From Pelomonas sp963422775 (GTDB taxonomy: Bacteria > Pseudomonadota > Gammaproteobacteria > Burkholderiales > Burkholderiaceae_C): a DNA stretch of 64,000 nucleotides. A program made the position numbers and the translations under genes. The notes below the pieces were generated by a model. It was not told where the DNA came from. It searched no databases and saw only the letters and a program-made list of their open reading frames with translations. The stretch lies in assembly GCA_963422775.4 (NCBI GenBank), contig CAUJSJ030000169.1, positions 16,982 through 80,981 of the forward strand, given 5' to 3'. This document shows positions 14,507-23,068 of this stretch, in pieces. Numbering within the stretch: position 1 is the stretch's first letter; each line of letters begins with the position of its first letter.

Positions 14507-16432
14507 TCAGGGGACGGTTGTGCAGCCGCTCAAGCCGGTCAAGCCAGCCTCTGCGGCGAGCGCCTGGGCAGCAGGGGCATCCGCCTGGCAGCGGCGTGCG
14601 ACAAGCGCCGCCAGCGCCTGCTTCACGAACGGTGCGCGCAGACCGACGCTGCCGCGCAGCAATTGCAATGCCTGGGCTTCGTCTGCGAGCGCGCTGGGCG
14701 CACCCAGGCTGGCGCGGTGCAGCAGCTGGCGTGCGTGGTCGCTGGCGATGTAGGGCTGGGCCTGGACGACGCGGGCCAGCGCCTGGTCGACTGCGGCAAG
14801 TGCGTCGGCCGGCCGGCCGTTGGCGGCCAGCAGCTCGCTCAGCGCCAGCCAGGTCGCGGCGTGGCCGCTGTCATCGGGGGAGTCGGCGGCGTAGCGGGCC
14901 AGGGCATCGCGCAGCAACTGTTCGCGTTCGGCAGGCGCGGCGCCCTCGCGCTCGCGCAGGTCGTGGCGGGCGAGCGTCCATTCGGCGCGCAGCAGGCCGC
15001 GCCCTGGCAACGCGGCATCCAGCTCGCCCAGCAGCGTGTGGGCGGCGGCCCGGTCGTCGCTGGCCAGCAGGGGCCAGATCAAGGCCATGCCGGCGCGCTG
15101 CGTGCGCTCGTCAGCGGCACCCAACCGGGCCTTCAGCAGCCGGTAGCGCCGCTCACCGAGTTCGCGGCTGCGGCGGGCGTCGCCGAGGTAGTCGTGCAGC
15201 GTGGCGGTGAGGCGCAGCAGCTCGTCGGCGGTGTCGGGATCGGTGGGCAGCGTGGCCTCGATGCGCGCCGAGCGCTCGGCCAGCAGGCGGCGCAGCGCGG
15301 CCTCGGGCTGGGCGGCGTCGGGCGCGCGGCGGTCCAGCGTCTTGAAGAGATCCAGCAGGTAGGCGTTGGCGGCTGCGGCGCGGCGGGCCTCGCGGCGGGC
15401 GGTGTCGGCCTGCCACAGCGCGGCGGCCAGGCCCAACAGCAGCGCAGCCGCGCCCAGCAAGGGCCAGCGCTGGCGGCGCACGAAGCAGGCCAGGCGGTAG
15501 CCACGCGCGTGCGACAGGGCGCTGACGGGGCGGTGGTCCAGCAGGCAGTGGATGTCGGCAGCCAGGGCCTCGACGTCGGCGTGGCGGTCGGCCGGCTCTG
15601 CTGCCTGCGCGCGGGCGATGACGGCGGCCAGCGCCCGGCTGCGTTCGGCCGTCGGCACCAGCGCGGCCAGCACACCGCCCAGGCCGTAGACGTCAGCGGC
15701 GACGGTCAGCGGCTCGCCGCGCTGTTGTTCGGGCGCTGCCAGGCCGGGCGTGAAGGCGCGCGGCCCGGCGGTGTGCAGCAGGCGGGCGATGCCGAAGTCC
15801 AGCAGCTTCACGCGGCCGTCGTCGCCGACGAGTATGTTGGCGGGCTTGAGGTCGGCATGCAGCACGAGGCGGGCGTGGGCGTGGCGCACGGCGTCCAGCA
15901 CTTGCAGGAAGGCGATGAGGCGCGCGCGCAGCGGCCGGCCGGCGAGGGCCTCGGTGATGGGCCGGCCGGCCACCCATTCCAGCGCCAGCCAGGGCTGGCC
16001 GGCGTCGCTGCCGGCGTCGTACAGGCGCGCGATGTGCGGGTGCTCCAGGCCGATGAGCAGGGCGCGTTCATCCATCAGCCGCTCGCTGAGGCGCTGGCCG
16101 GGGCGGGGCAGCTTGAGCGCGACGCGACGGCCGCCCAGCGGCCCGTCGACCTGCTCGGCGCCCCAGACCTCGGCCATGCCGCCGGCACCAATGCGCTCGA
16201 TGACGCGGTAGCTGCCGATGCGTTGCCCCGGCGACGCGAGGGCGACCGCAGCAGCCAGCGCCGGCAGCTCAGCGTCGCTGTCGTGGGCGCGCAGCATCGC
16301 GCGCAGCGGCCCGGCGATGTCGTCGGGCTGGGCTGCCAGCCAGGCTTCACGCGTAGCCGTGGGCCGCTCCAGGGCCTCATCGAAGGCGGCGGACAGCCGC
16401 TGCCAGAGCGCCGGGTCGATGGGCTCAGCCAT
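14507..16432 (-). CDS. Membrane-anchored serine/threonine protein kinase
   Basis: This 641-residue Hanks-type kinase has a glycine-rich loop GAGGMAEV (82-89), catalytic Lys107 (VALK), HADLKPAN (192-199, Asp194 as base) and DFG (212-214). The APE region LAAPEQQRGEP follows, then a membrane segment at about 324-340. A C-terminal TPR-like helical domain on the far side of the membrane comes last. An N-terminal extension of about 70 residues precedes the kinase domain. The start overlaps the ECF sigma gene by 8 bases. Kinases of this architecture are frequently paired with this type of ECF factor; phosphorylation of the sigma factor is a plausible but unproved mode of control. Confidence 0.9.
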   Translation of the reverse strand: MAEPIDPALWQRLSAAFDEALERPTATREAWLAAQPDDIAGPLRAMLRAHDSDAELPALAAAVALASPGQRIGSYRVIERIGAGGMAEVWGAEQVDGPLGGRRVALKLPRPGQRLSERLMDERALLIGLEHPHIARLYDAGSDAGQPWLALEWVAGRPITEALAGRPLRARLIAFLQVLDAVRHAHARLVLHADLKPANILVGDDGRVKLLDFGIARLLHTAGPRAFTPGLAAPEQQRGEPLTVAADVYGLGGVLAALVPTAERSRALAAVIARAQAAEPADRHADVEALAADIHCLLDHRPVSALSHARGYRLACFVRRQRWPLLGAAALLLGLAAALWQADTARREARRAAAANAYLLDLFKTLDRRAPDAAQPEAALRRLLAERSARIEATLPTDPDTADELLRLTATLHDYLGDARRSRELGERRYRLLKARLGAADERTQRAGMALIWPLLASDDRAAAHTLLGELDAALPGRGLLRAEWTLARHDLREREGAAPAEREQLLRDALARYAADSPDDSGHAATWLALSELLAANGRPADALAAVDQALARVVQAQPYIASDHARQLLHRASLGAPSALADEAQALQLLRGSVGLRAPFVKQALAALVARRCQADAPAAQALAAEAGLTGLSGCTTVP

Positions 16433-16988
16433 CCAGCTGAACCAGCAGGAAGGCCCGCGCCTTGGCCCAGTGGCGTCGCAGCGTGCGTTCGCTCAGGCCC
16501 AGCGCCTGGGCGGCTTCGGCCTCGGTGTAGCCGCCGAAGAAGCGCAGCTCCACGAGCTGGGCCAGCGCGGGCTCCAGTGCGGCCAGTACGTCCAGCGCCG
16601 CATCCAGCGCGAGCAGGCGCTGGTCGTCGGCGGGCGCGGCCATGTCGACGAGGGCGGTGTCCCAGCTCAGCGCCTGCCAGTCGCCGCCGTGGCGCCGGGC
16701 TCGGCGGTGGCGCAGGTGGTCGATGACGATGTGGCGCATGGCCTTGGCCGCCAACGCATAGAAGTGGCGGCGATCCGCCAGCGGTGCGGACGGCGCCTGG
16801 GCCAGGCGCAGGAAACCCTCGTGCAGCAGCTCCTCGGTGGCCAGGCTGGGTGCATGGGGGCCGCCGGAATCGCGCAGACGGGCGCGCGCGATGCGCTGCA
16901 GCTCGGGGTAGATCAGTGGCCATGCCGCTGCGGCCGCGGCGGCGTCGCCGTCGCGAGCCGCCTGCAGCAGCGTCGTCAGCTCGGTCAT
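16425..16988 (-). CDS. ECF-family RNA polymerase sigma factor (Sig-70_X6 type)
   Basis: The 187-residue protein has a region 2 (LIYPELQRIARARLRD, ELLHEGFLRLAQ, FYALAAKAMRHIVIDHLR) and a region 4 helix-turn-helix (LVELRFFGGYTEAEAAQALGLSERTLRRHWAKARAFL). The pattern fits the ECF subgroup that is usually encoded next to a Ser/Thr kinase rather than a membrane anti-sigma factor. It overlaps the kinase start by 8 bases and the sirtuin stop/start by 4 bases (ATGA). No zinc-binding anti-sigma factor is encoded nearby. Confidence 0.9.
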   Translation of the reverse strand: MTELTTLLQAARDGDAAAAAAAWPLIYPELQRIARARLRDSGGPHAPSLATEELLHEGFLRLAQAPSAPLADRRHFYALAAKAMRHIVIDHLRHRRARRHGGDWQALSWDTALVDMAAPADDQRLLALDAALDVLAALEPALAQLVELRFFGGYTEAEAAQALGLSERTLRRHWAKARAFLLVQLDG

Positions 16989-17812
16989 GCCCGCAGCCTC
17001 GCCTGCAGGGCGGTCAGGGTCTGCAGCGCACCGCCGGCCAGACCGACGCCGAAGGCCGCGGCGACCGAAGACTCGCGCGGGTTGATGCGTACCAGCCGGC
17101 CGCCGTATTGCACGACCACTTGCTGGCCGAAGTGGCGCACGGCGGGCAGGGTGGTGCCGGCACCGATCTCGATGACGACCGGCCGTTCGACCCGGCCCAG
17201 CCAGCGCGCCAGTCGACCTTGCTGGGCTTCGTATCGGTCGGCAACCCAGCCCCGATCGCCGAACATCAGCAGGTTGGGCCGCAGCAGGGCGCCGCAACCG
17301 TGGCAGGCCGGCAACGCGCCGAGCCAGCGGCATTCGGCCTCGTCCACCTCTGGCGCCAGCGCATCCGCCGGCAGCGGCGCCTGGCCGCAGCCGCGCAGGC
17401 ACTGCAGCCAGTGCAACGAGCCGTGGCATTCGTGCACCAAGGCCGCCTCGAAGCCTGCGCGCTGGAACTGGCCGTCGACGTTGCTCGTGAACACCGCCAT
17501 GCCGTGCCGCATACGCTCGCCCCAGCCCCTGAGCAGCGCGAACCCGGCATGCGGCACGGTGCGGCGGTACAGCGCCAGCCGGTGGCCGTAGAAGCCCCAG
17601 GCCAGGCGCGGATCGCGTTCGAAGGTCTGCGGCGAGGCGACCGTCATGAAGTCCAGCCCGGCGCGCGCCAGGGCCGGGTAGGCGCGCCAGAAGCCCTCGC
17701 GGCCGCGGAAGTCCGGCAGGCCGGAGTCCACGCCCATGCCAGCGCCGGCGGTGATGACCAGCGCGTCGGCCTGGGCGATCAACGCTGCCGCGTGGCTCAG
17801 CGCCTCAGTCAT
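16985..17812 (-). CDS. Sir2-family NAD-dependent protein deacylase
   Basis: The 275-residue protein shows the sirtuin NAD-binding motif GAGMGVDSGLPDFRG (23-37), the SNVDGQ motif (110-115), the catalytic His130 (ECHGSLH) and a zinc module with Cys138, Cys142, Cys170 and Cys173. The C-terminal Rossmann part has IGAGTTLPAV and LVRINPRE. Sirtuins remove acyl groups from lysines using NAD; a few act as ADP-ribosyltransferases. The GAG...MGVDSG variant differs from the usual GAGISAESG. It overlaps the Kef gene by 8 bases and the sigma factor gene by 4. Confidence 0.88.
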   Translation of the reverse strand: MTEALSHAAALIAQADALVITAGAGMGVDSGLPDFRGREGFWRAYPALARAGLDFMTVASPQTFERDPRLAWGFYGHRLALYRRTVPHAGFALLRGWGERMRHGMAVFTSNVDGQFQRAGFEAALVHECHGSLHWLQCLRGCGQAPLPADALAPEVDEAECRWLGALPACHGCGALLRPNLLMFGDRGWVADRYEAQQGRLARWLGRVERPVVIEIGAGTTLPAVRHFGQQVVVQYGGRLVRINPRESSVAAAFGVGLAGGALQTLTALQARLRA

Positions 17813-19655
17813 GAGGCGGGGCCGCGTCCTGCCTGTCCCAGCCGCCGCGCTGGGCCTTGCGGTGCACGTCCTCGGCCTCGCGCTCGGCTGCCATCTGCTG
17901 CTCGAACTGCTGGCGGCCCAGCTTGGCGGCGGCGATCAGCGCGCCCTCGTCACCCTGCAGCGGCACCATCTGGTTGAGCACGTCGATGTTGTGGCGGCGA
18001 AAGCGCATGGCCTGGCGGCGCGCGGCGTGGGGCTCCATGCCGGTCAGCTCCAGCACGCTGCGAGCGCTCATCAGCGCCGAGTCGAAAGTCTCGCGCTCGA
18101 TGTGGCGCACACCGGCTTCGTGCAGCTGGTAGTAGTGCTGCACGTTGCGGGCGCGGGCGACGACGGTGAGTTGCGGGAAGTGCGCGCGCGCCAGCTCGGC
18201 GATCTCCACGCTCTGGTCGATGTCGTCGATGGCGATAACGAGCACGCGCGCGGTCTGGGCACCGGCGCTCTTGAGCAGGTCCAGCCGCGTGGCGTCGCCG
18301 TAGTGCACCGTCCAGCCGAACTTGCGCAGGCCTTCGATGGCCTCGGCGTCCTGGTCCAGCACGGTGGCCTCGATGCCGTTGGCGCGCAGCATGCGGCCCA
18401 CGACCTGACCGTAGCGGCCGCTGCCGGCAATGATGATGGGCGAGGGCGGCGGCGGGGCCTCGTCGCGTTTCTTCTTCTGGCCGATGCGGGCGAGCTTCTG
18501 CGACATCAGCCGGTCGCCGCCCGTCAGCAGCAGCGGCGTGAGCGCCAGCGACAACGCCACGGCCGCCACCAGCGCCGAGTTCTGCGCTGCGTTGATCATC
18601 CCTTCGCTCTGCGCGAGCTGGAAGACGACGAAGCCGAACTCGCCGCCCTGGGCCAGCAGGATGACGAAGGCCGGGCGCTCCACCAGCGGGATCTTCATCG
18701 CCTTGGCCATCCCAGCCAGGACGAGGATCTTGCAGACCAGCAGTGCCAGCACGAGCAGGGCCACGAAGCCCGGCTGGGCGGCGACGGCCTTCAGGTCCAG
18801 CCCCATGCCGACGGCGATGAAGAACAGGCCCAGCAGCAGGCCCTTGAAGGGTTCCAGGTCGGTCTCCAGCTCGCGGCGGTATTCACTTTCTGCCAGCAGC
18901 ACGCCGGCGAGGAAGGCGCCCAGCGCCATCGACAGGCCGACGAGCTGCATCAGCGCCGCCGTGCCGAGCACGAGCAGCAGGGCCGCGGCGGTGAAGATCT
19001 CTGGCGTCTTGCTGGTGGCGATCCAGCGCAGCGCGGGGCGCAAGGCCAGGCGGCCGCCGAAGATGATGATGACGATGGCGCCGATGGCCTTGGCCGCCGC
19101 GAGCCAGGTCTTGCCGTCGCCGTCGTCATGCGCGCCGCTGAGCGCCAGCACGGGCACCAGCGCCAGCACGGGGATGGCGGCGATGTCCTGCAGCAGCGCG
19201 ACGGACAGGATGCTCTCGCCCGCCGTCGTGCGGCCGAGGTTGCGCTCGGCGAGCACGGCCAGGGCCACGGCGGTGGACGACATCGCCAGGCCCAGGCTGA
19301 CGACGACGGTCAGCCGCCACGGGTAGCCCAACGCGAGGCCGACCAGCGCAAGCGCCGCCGCGCAGCCCAGCAGCTGCACGCTGCCCCAGCCGAAGATGGG
19401 CCGACGCATGGCCCACAGCCGCTTGGGCTCCAGCTCCAGGCCGACGAGGAAGAGCATCAGCACGACGCCCAGCTCGGCCACCTCGGGGATGGCGGTGGAC
19501 TCCGGGATCAGCCCCAGCACGGCCGGGCCGATCAGCAGGCCGGCGACGAGATAGCCGAGGATGGAGCCCAGGCGCAGCCAGCGCGCCAGCGGCACCGCCA
19601 GCACCGCTGCGGCGAGAAAAACCAGGGGAAGCTGAAGCCAGTTGCCATGACTCAT
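17805..19655 (-). CDS. Glutathione-regulated-type potassium/proton antiporter (KefB/KefC-like)
   Basis: This 616-residue CPA2 family exchanger has about twelve membrane segments, including GYLVAGLLIGPAVLGLIPE, LFLVGLELEP, LGRTTAGESILSVALLQDIAAIPVLAL and GLFFIAVGMGLDLK. A cytoplasmic RCK/TrkA-N domain follows from about residue 400 (IIIAGSGRYGQVVGRML, VLDQDAEAIEGLRKFG, HYGDATRLDLLKSAG). Kef proteins release K+ and acidify the cell when glutathione-electrophile adducts bind. ATG 19655 (MSHGNW) overlaps the stop of the KefF-like oxidoreductase (ATGA), its usual ancillary subunit. This supports Kef over a generic Na+/H+ antiporter. Confidence 0.9.
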   Translation of the reverse strand: MSHGNWLQLPLVFLAAAVLAVPLARWLRLGSILGYLVAGLLIGPAVLGLIPESTAIPEVAELGVVLMLFLVGLELEPKRLWAMRRPIFGWGSVQLLGCAAALALVGLALGYPWRLTVVVSLGLAMSSTAVALAVLAERNLGRTTAGESILSVALLQDIAAIPVLALVPVLALSGAHDDGDGKTWLAAAKAIGAIVIIIFGGRLALRPALRWIATSKTPEIFTAAALLLVLGTAALMQLVGLSMALGAFLAGVLLAESEYRRELETDLEPFKGLLLGLFFIAVGMGLDLKAVAAQPGFVALLVLALLVCKILVLAGMAKAMKIPLVERPAFVILLAQGGEFGFVVFQLAQSEGMINAAQNSALVAAVALSLALTPLLLTGGDRLMSQKLARIGQKKKRDEAPPPPSPIIIAGSGRYGQVVGRMLRANGIEATVLDQDAEAIEGLRKFGWTVHYGDATRLDLLKSAGAQTARVLVIAIDDIDQSVEIAELARAHFPQLTVVARARNVQHYYQLHEAGVRHIERETFDSALMSARSVLELTGMEPHAARRQAMRFRRHNIDVLNQMVPLQGDEGALIAAAKLGRQQFEQQMAAEREAEDVHRKAQRGGWDRQDAAPPHD

Positions 19656-20302
19656 TGGGTGCCCCCCAGCGTCGAGAACAACGGCGGCCTTTCGTCCAGG
19701 CCCACAGCTTCCTCGTCGCCGACTTCCGGCGCGGCGAGGTCGTGGCACCACTCGGGATAGTGCGCCAGCCGCTTGACGAACAGCTCGGCATGCGCAGCGA
19801 TCTCCTCGTCGGTCGCGCGGTGGGCGGCATGCAGGATCTGCGGAGGCAGATAGTGCATGCCGCAGGTCTTGGCCGACTGCTGATAGGGCAGCAGGAATTC
19901 CTCGATGGCATGGTGGTTGTGGCCGCCCGGTGCATAGGCCTCGGCGCCGCCGCCGGTGGAGGCCACCAGCCAGAAATCCTTGCCATGCAGGGCCGTGCCG
20001 CCGGGGCCGTAGGCCCAGCCCAGGCGCGGCACTTCGTCCAGCCAGAGCTTTTGCAGCGCTGGCATGCTGTACCAGTAGATGGGGTGCAGCATGACGACGA
20101 GGCGCGCCGCTTCAAGGGCGCGCTGCTCGGCCTCGATGTGGATGTGGAAATCGGGGTAGAGCCGGTAGAGGTCGCGCAACTCGACGCGGCCGGCCGCGGG
20201 CGAGGCCCGCAGCGCGTCGAGCACGGTGCGGGTTGCGTGGGAGCGGGCGAGGTCCGGGTGGGCGGCGAGGACGAGGATGTCGCGGGCGTTGGCGTCGGGC
20301 AT
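19652..20302 (-). CDS. KefF/KefG-like NAD(P)H quinone oxidoreductase, Kef ancillary subunit
   Basis: This 216-residue flavodoxin-fold protein has DILVLAAHPDLARSHATR near the N-terminus, LVVMLHPIYWYSMPALQKLWLDEV and GWAYGPGGTALHGKDFWLVASTGG, the FMN-binding pattern of the KefF/YheR family. The subunit binds the cytoplasmic face of KefB/KefC and is needed for full activity, and can itself reduce quinones. The translational overlap with the antiporter gene supports the assignment. A GTTAACCTCGCG motif lies 4 bases upstream of the start. Confidence 0.9.
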   Translation of the reverse strand: MPDANARDILVLAAHPDLARSHATRTVLDALRASPAAGRVELRDLYRLYPDFHIHIEAEQRALEAARLVVMLHPIYWYSMPALQKLWLDEVPRLGWAYGPGGTALHGKDFWLVASTGGGAEAYAPGGHNHHAIEEFLLPYQQSAKTCGMHYLPPQILHAAHRATDEEIAAHAELFVKRLAHYPEWCHDLAAPEVGDEEAVGLDERPPLFSTLGGTQ

Positions 20303-20330
20303 GGCCCGCGAGGTTAACTTGCCGGCGCGG

Positions 20331-20891
20331 CTAGAACTTGAAGGCCAGGCCCACCTCGGCCTTCTGCTGCGTGAAGCGGTCGCCGTCGCTGCGACGCGAG
20401 CCGTAGCGGTTGTATTCGACGGTGGCGGACACCTGCGGTGTGAGCTTCCATTCCACGCCGCTGCCGAACATGGGCCGCACGAAGGACTCGCGATCGGTGT
20501 GGCCCCGTGAGTCGCTGGCCTTGAGCCGGTTCACGGCCAGGCCGAGCTTGCCGAAGAGCGCGAAGGAATCGCCGAGCGAGGTGGTGGCCCGTGCCGCCAG
20601 GTAGGTGACGCTGGTGGACATCTTCAGCTGGTAGGGGGACCCTGGCGTGGGGTCGGCGCCGTGGTAGCTGCCGAAGGCGCCATAGCCCAGCTCGGCCGCC
20701 CAGGTGGGCGTGAACTGCAGCCCGGCGTACAGCTTCATCGCATGCGGCTTGTTGTCGTTGGCCACGGCATGGCCGTTGATGTTGAAGTTCGCCTCGCCAG
20801 GGGTGGCGAGATTGAAGCCGACGTAGGGGTCGGCGGCATGCGCGGGCAGGGCGGCCAGCGCGGTGGCGGTGAGGAACAGCACAGCTTTCAA
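20331..20891 (-). CDS. Outer-membrane beta-barrel protein (OmpA/OmpW-like porin fold)
   Basis: The 186-residue product has a signal peptide (MKAVLFLTATALAALPAHA) and alternating amphipathic strands (PYVGFNLA, MKLYAGLQFTPTWAAELGYGAFG, VTYLAARATTSLG, FALFGKLGLAVNRL, VSATVEYNRYG). It ends with Phe (VGLAFKF), the outer-membrane assembly signal. The size fits an eight-stranded barrel. It lies downstream of the two-component genes on the same strand with a 53-base gap, so regulation by that system is possible but unproved. Confidence 0.8.
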   Translation of the reverse strand: MKAVLFLTATALAALPAHAADPYVGFNLATPGEANFNINGHAVANDNKPHAMKLYAGLQFTPTWAAELGYGAFGSYHGADPTPGSPYQLKMSTSVTYLAARATTSLGDSFALFGKLGLAVNRLKASDSRGHTDRESFVRPMFGSGVEWKLTPQVSATVEYNRYGSRRSDGDRFTQQKAEVGLAFKF

Positions 20892-20944
20892 ACAAGGCTC
20901 CGGGTCGTTGAGGAAGTGACCGGGCCATTGTTGAAAGCCGTGCC

Positions 20945-22327
20945 TTAAGGAATGCCCAAGACGCTGCGCGGCAGCTGCAGCTCGAAGCGGGCGCCGCTTC
21001 CGCCCGGCCGCGCGAGGCCGTCGCCGAGCGCGACCTGGCCGCCCAGCCGGTCGGCGGCCCGCGCCACGATGGCCAGGCCCAGCCCGCTGCCCTGCACGTC
21101 GTGCCCGGCGCCGCGCCAGAAGCGCTCGAAGGCCAGGGCGCGGTCGGCAGGCGCAATGCCCGGGCCGTCGTCGGCCACGGCCAGCCGCGGGCCGTCGGGC
21201 GTGATGGTGAGGCTGACTTCGATGCGGCCGCCGCGGCCCACGTAGCGCAGCGCGTTGTCGAGCAGGTTCTGCAGCAACGACTGCAGCGCCACCGCGTCCA
21301 GACGCACCGGCATTTGATCCGGTGCGTCCAGCGCCAGGGCAATGCCGCGCTCGTGTGCGACGCCAGCCTGCTCGGCCAGCCGCAGTGCGCAGAAATGCGC
21401 CAGGTCGAGGGCGGCCGGCGCGGCGGGCTGCTCGTTGTCGAGGCTGGCCAGGTCCAGCAACTGGCGTGACAGGTGGGCGCTGCGCGCGATGGCCTGCTGC
21501 AGACCGGCGGCGGCAGTGGCGCGTGCGTCGGCATCACCGGCGTGTACGAGGGCGTGGGTCTGCGTGGCGACGACGGCCAGCGGCGTGCGCAGTTCGTGCG
21601 CGGCCTCGTGCACGAAGGCGCGTTCGCGGGCGCGGCGCTGGCGCAGGCGGCTCAGCAGCGCGTCGAAGGCCTGTCCCAGCGGGCGCAGCTCGCGGTAGCG
21701 CAGGTCCACGTCCAGCGGCGCCAGGTCCTGCCGCAGGTCCAGGCCGTTCAGCCTGCGAGCAAAGCGGCGCAGCGGCGCCAGGCCCGTGTAGACGGCGATC
21801 CACAGCGGCAGCAGCATCAGCGGGAAACCCACCAGCAGCTGCATGCCCAGCGCCTTGCCGGCAAAGAGTAGCAGTTGCGCGCGCGACAGCGCCGGCTCGG
21901 CCAGCCGCAGCGACCAGCGCGGCCCGTCCTGGCGGTAGGTCCAGTGCGTGCGGCCGGCGATGGTCTGTTCGCCCACGCCGGGCTTGGCGATGGCGTCGGC
22001 CGGTGCCGATGCATAGACCTGCCGGCCTCCACGGTCCAGCAACTGCACCAGCAGCGGGCCTGTCGTCATGTTGAGCCCTGAGCGCAGCCCGTTGATGTAG
22101 CGCGTGTGGCCGTCGAGTACACGGGCGGCCAAGGCGCCATCGTCGATTTCCTCCAGCCCCGCGGCGAGTTGCCGGCCCAGTTGGCGCACGCCGGGGTCGG
22201 TGGCGAGTTGGTGCTGGACGTCGAGTTGGTCGTCCACCAGCAGCAGCACCGAGCACAGCGTGAAGGCGAGCAGCAGCGCCAGGATCAGCCGGCGCGTCAG
22301 CGTGGGTTGCAGCCATGCCCTCCTCAT
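20945..22327 (-). CDS. Sensor histidine kinase (QseC/TctE-like)
   Basis: The 460-residue kinase has an N-terminal membrane helix (LILALLLAFTLCSVLLLV), a periplasmic sensor region and a second helix (LLVGFPLMLLPLWIAVYTGL). A HAMP-like linker, the H-box HEAAHELRTPLAVV, the N box LLQNLLDNALRYV and the G boxes VADDGPGIAP and GSGLGLAIV follow. It signals to the response regulator whose stop overlaps its ATG (22324-22327, ATGA). The sensor region has no recognised ligand-binding motif. QseC-type kinases often govern motility or membrane stress; the stimulus here is unknown. Confidence 0.9.
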   Translation of the reverse strand: MRRAWLQPTLTRRLILALLLAFTLCSVLLLVDDQLDVQHQLATDPGVRQLGRQLAAGLEEIDDGALAARVLDGHTRYINGLRSGLNMTTGPLLVQLLDRGGRQVYASAPADAIAKPGVGEQTIAGRTHWTYRQDGPRWSLRLAEPALSRAQLLLFAGKALGMQLLVGFPLMLLPLWIAVYTGLAPLRRFARRLNGLDLRQDLAPLDVDLRYRELRPLGQAFDALLSRLRQRRARERAFVHEAAHELRTPLAVVATQTHALVHAGDADARATAAAGLQQAIARSAHLSRQLLDLASLDNEQPAAPAALDLAHFCALRLAEQAGVAHERGIALALDAPDQMPVRLDAVALQSLLQNLLDNALRYVGRGGRIEVSLTITPDGPRLAVADDGPGIAPADRALAFERFWRGAGHDVQGSGLGLAIVARAADRLGGQVALGDGLARPGGSGARFELQLPRSVLGIP

Positions 22328-22983
22328 CTGCAGTCCAGCCAGTAACCCACGCCGCGCAGCGTGCCGATGCGGGCCGCGCCCACCTTGCGGCGCAGGTTGG
22401 CCAGGTGCACCTCCAGCGTGCCGAACTCCATCGGGTCGCCCAGCGGCGCCAGGCGTTGCGCGAGCTGGTGCTTGGCGACCACGCCGCCGTGTTCGCGTGC
22501 CAGCTCCAACAGCAGCTGGTATTCGCGCGGCGACAGTGCCAGCTCCACGCCCTCCAGCAGCACGCGCTGGCGACGCGGTTCGATCACGAGGCCGCCGAGC
22601 GTCCACTCGTCGCTGGCCTGCTGGGCGCAGCGCCGCAGCACCGAGCGCAGCCGCGCAATCAGTTCGGGCATCTCGAAGGGCTTGACCACGTAGTCATCCG
22701 CGCCGCCATCGAAGCCGGCGAGGCGGTCCTGCAGCGCGGCGCGTGCGGTGATGACGATGACCGGCACCGCGCTGCCCTGGTGGCGCCAGCGTGTCAGCAA
22801 CTGGCGGCCGTCGCCGTCAGGCAGGGTCTGGTCGAGCAGCACGGCGTCCTGCGCGGCGGGGTCGAGCTGCCAGGGCGCGTCGTTGGCGCGCCGCAGCCAG
22901 GTGCTGCTGTGCCCTTCGGTGTGCAGCGCGGCCTGCAGCGCGTGGCCCAGGCCGAGGTCGTCCTCGATCAACAGAATATGCAT
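22324..22983 (-). CDS. OmpR-family response regulator (QseB/TctD-like)
   Basis: The 219-residue regulator has a receiver domain with acidic pocket (IEDD), phospho-acceptor Asp51 in LLDQTLPDGDG and the conserved Lys in VVKPFE. A C-terminal winged helix follows (LSPREYQLLLELAREHGGVV, LEVHLANLRRKVGAARIGTLRGVGYWL). The Asp-Gln sequence after the phospho site is slightly unusual (often DLxLP). It is the first gene of the pair; a GTTAACCTCGCG motif about 40 bases upstream is shared with the kefF start region. Confidence 0.92.
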   Translation of the reverse strand: MHILLIEDDLGLGHALQAALHTEGHSSTWLRRANDAPWQLDPAAQDAVLLDQTLPDGDGRQLLTRWRHQGSAVPVIVITARAALQDRLAGFDGGADDYVVKPFEMPELIARLRSVLRRCAQQASDEWTLGGLVIEPRRQRVLLEGVELALSPREYQLLLELAREHGGVVAKHQLAQRLAPLGDPMEFGTLEVHLANLRRKVGAARIGTLRGVGYWLDCR

Positions 22984-23068
22984 GGAGCGGCGGTGTCGCG
23001 TGGGCTACGGTCGATCAGGGCGCGCGAGGTTAACGTAGTGGCACATCCGCCACCTTGCGTCACCCTGC

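Noticed and set aside
14663..16726. Long open frame (687 codons) antisense to the kinase and sigma genes
   Set aside because: It mirrors the GC-rich third positions of the kinase gene; its product is low-complexity Gly/Ala/Arg/Gln without family motifs, while the minus strand has complete kinase and sigma domains.
17736..19760. Long open frame antisense to the Kef antiporter
   Set aside because: Its Gln/Arg/His-rich translation is typical of a shadow frame; the minus strand encodes the complete antiporter.
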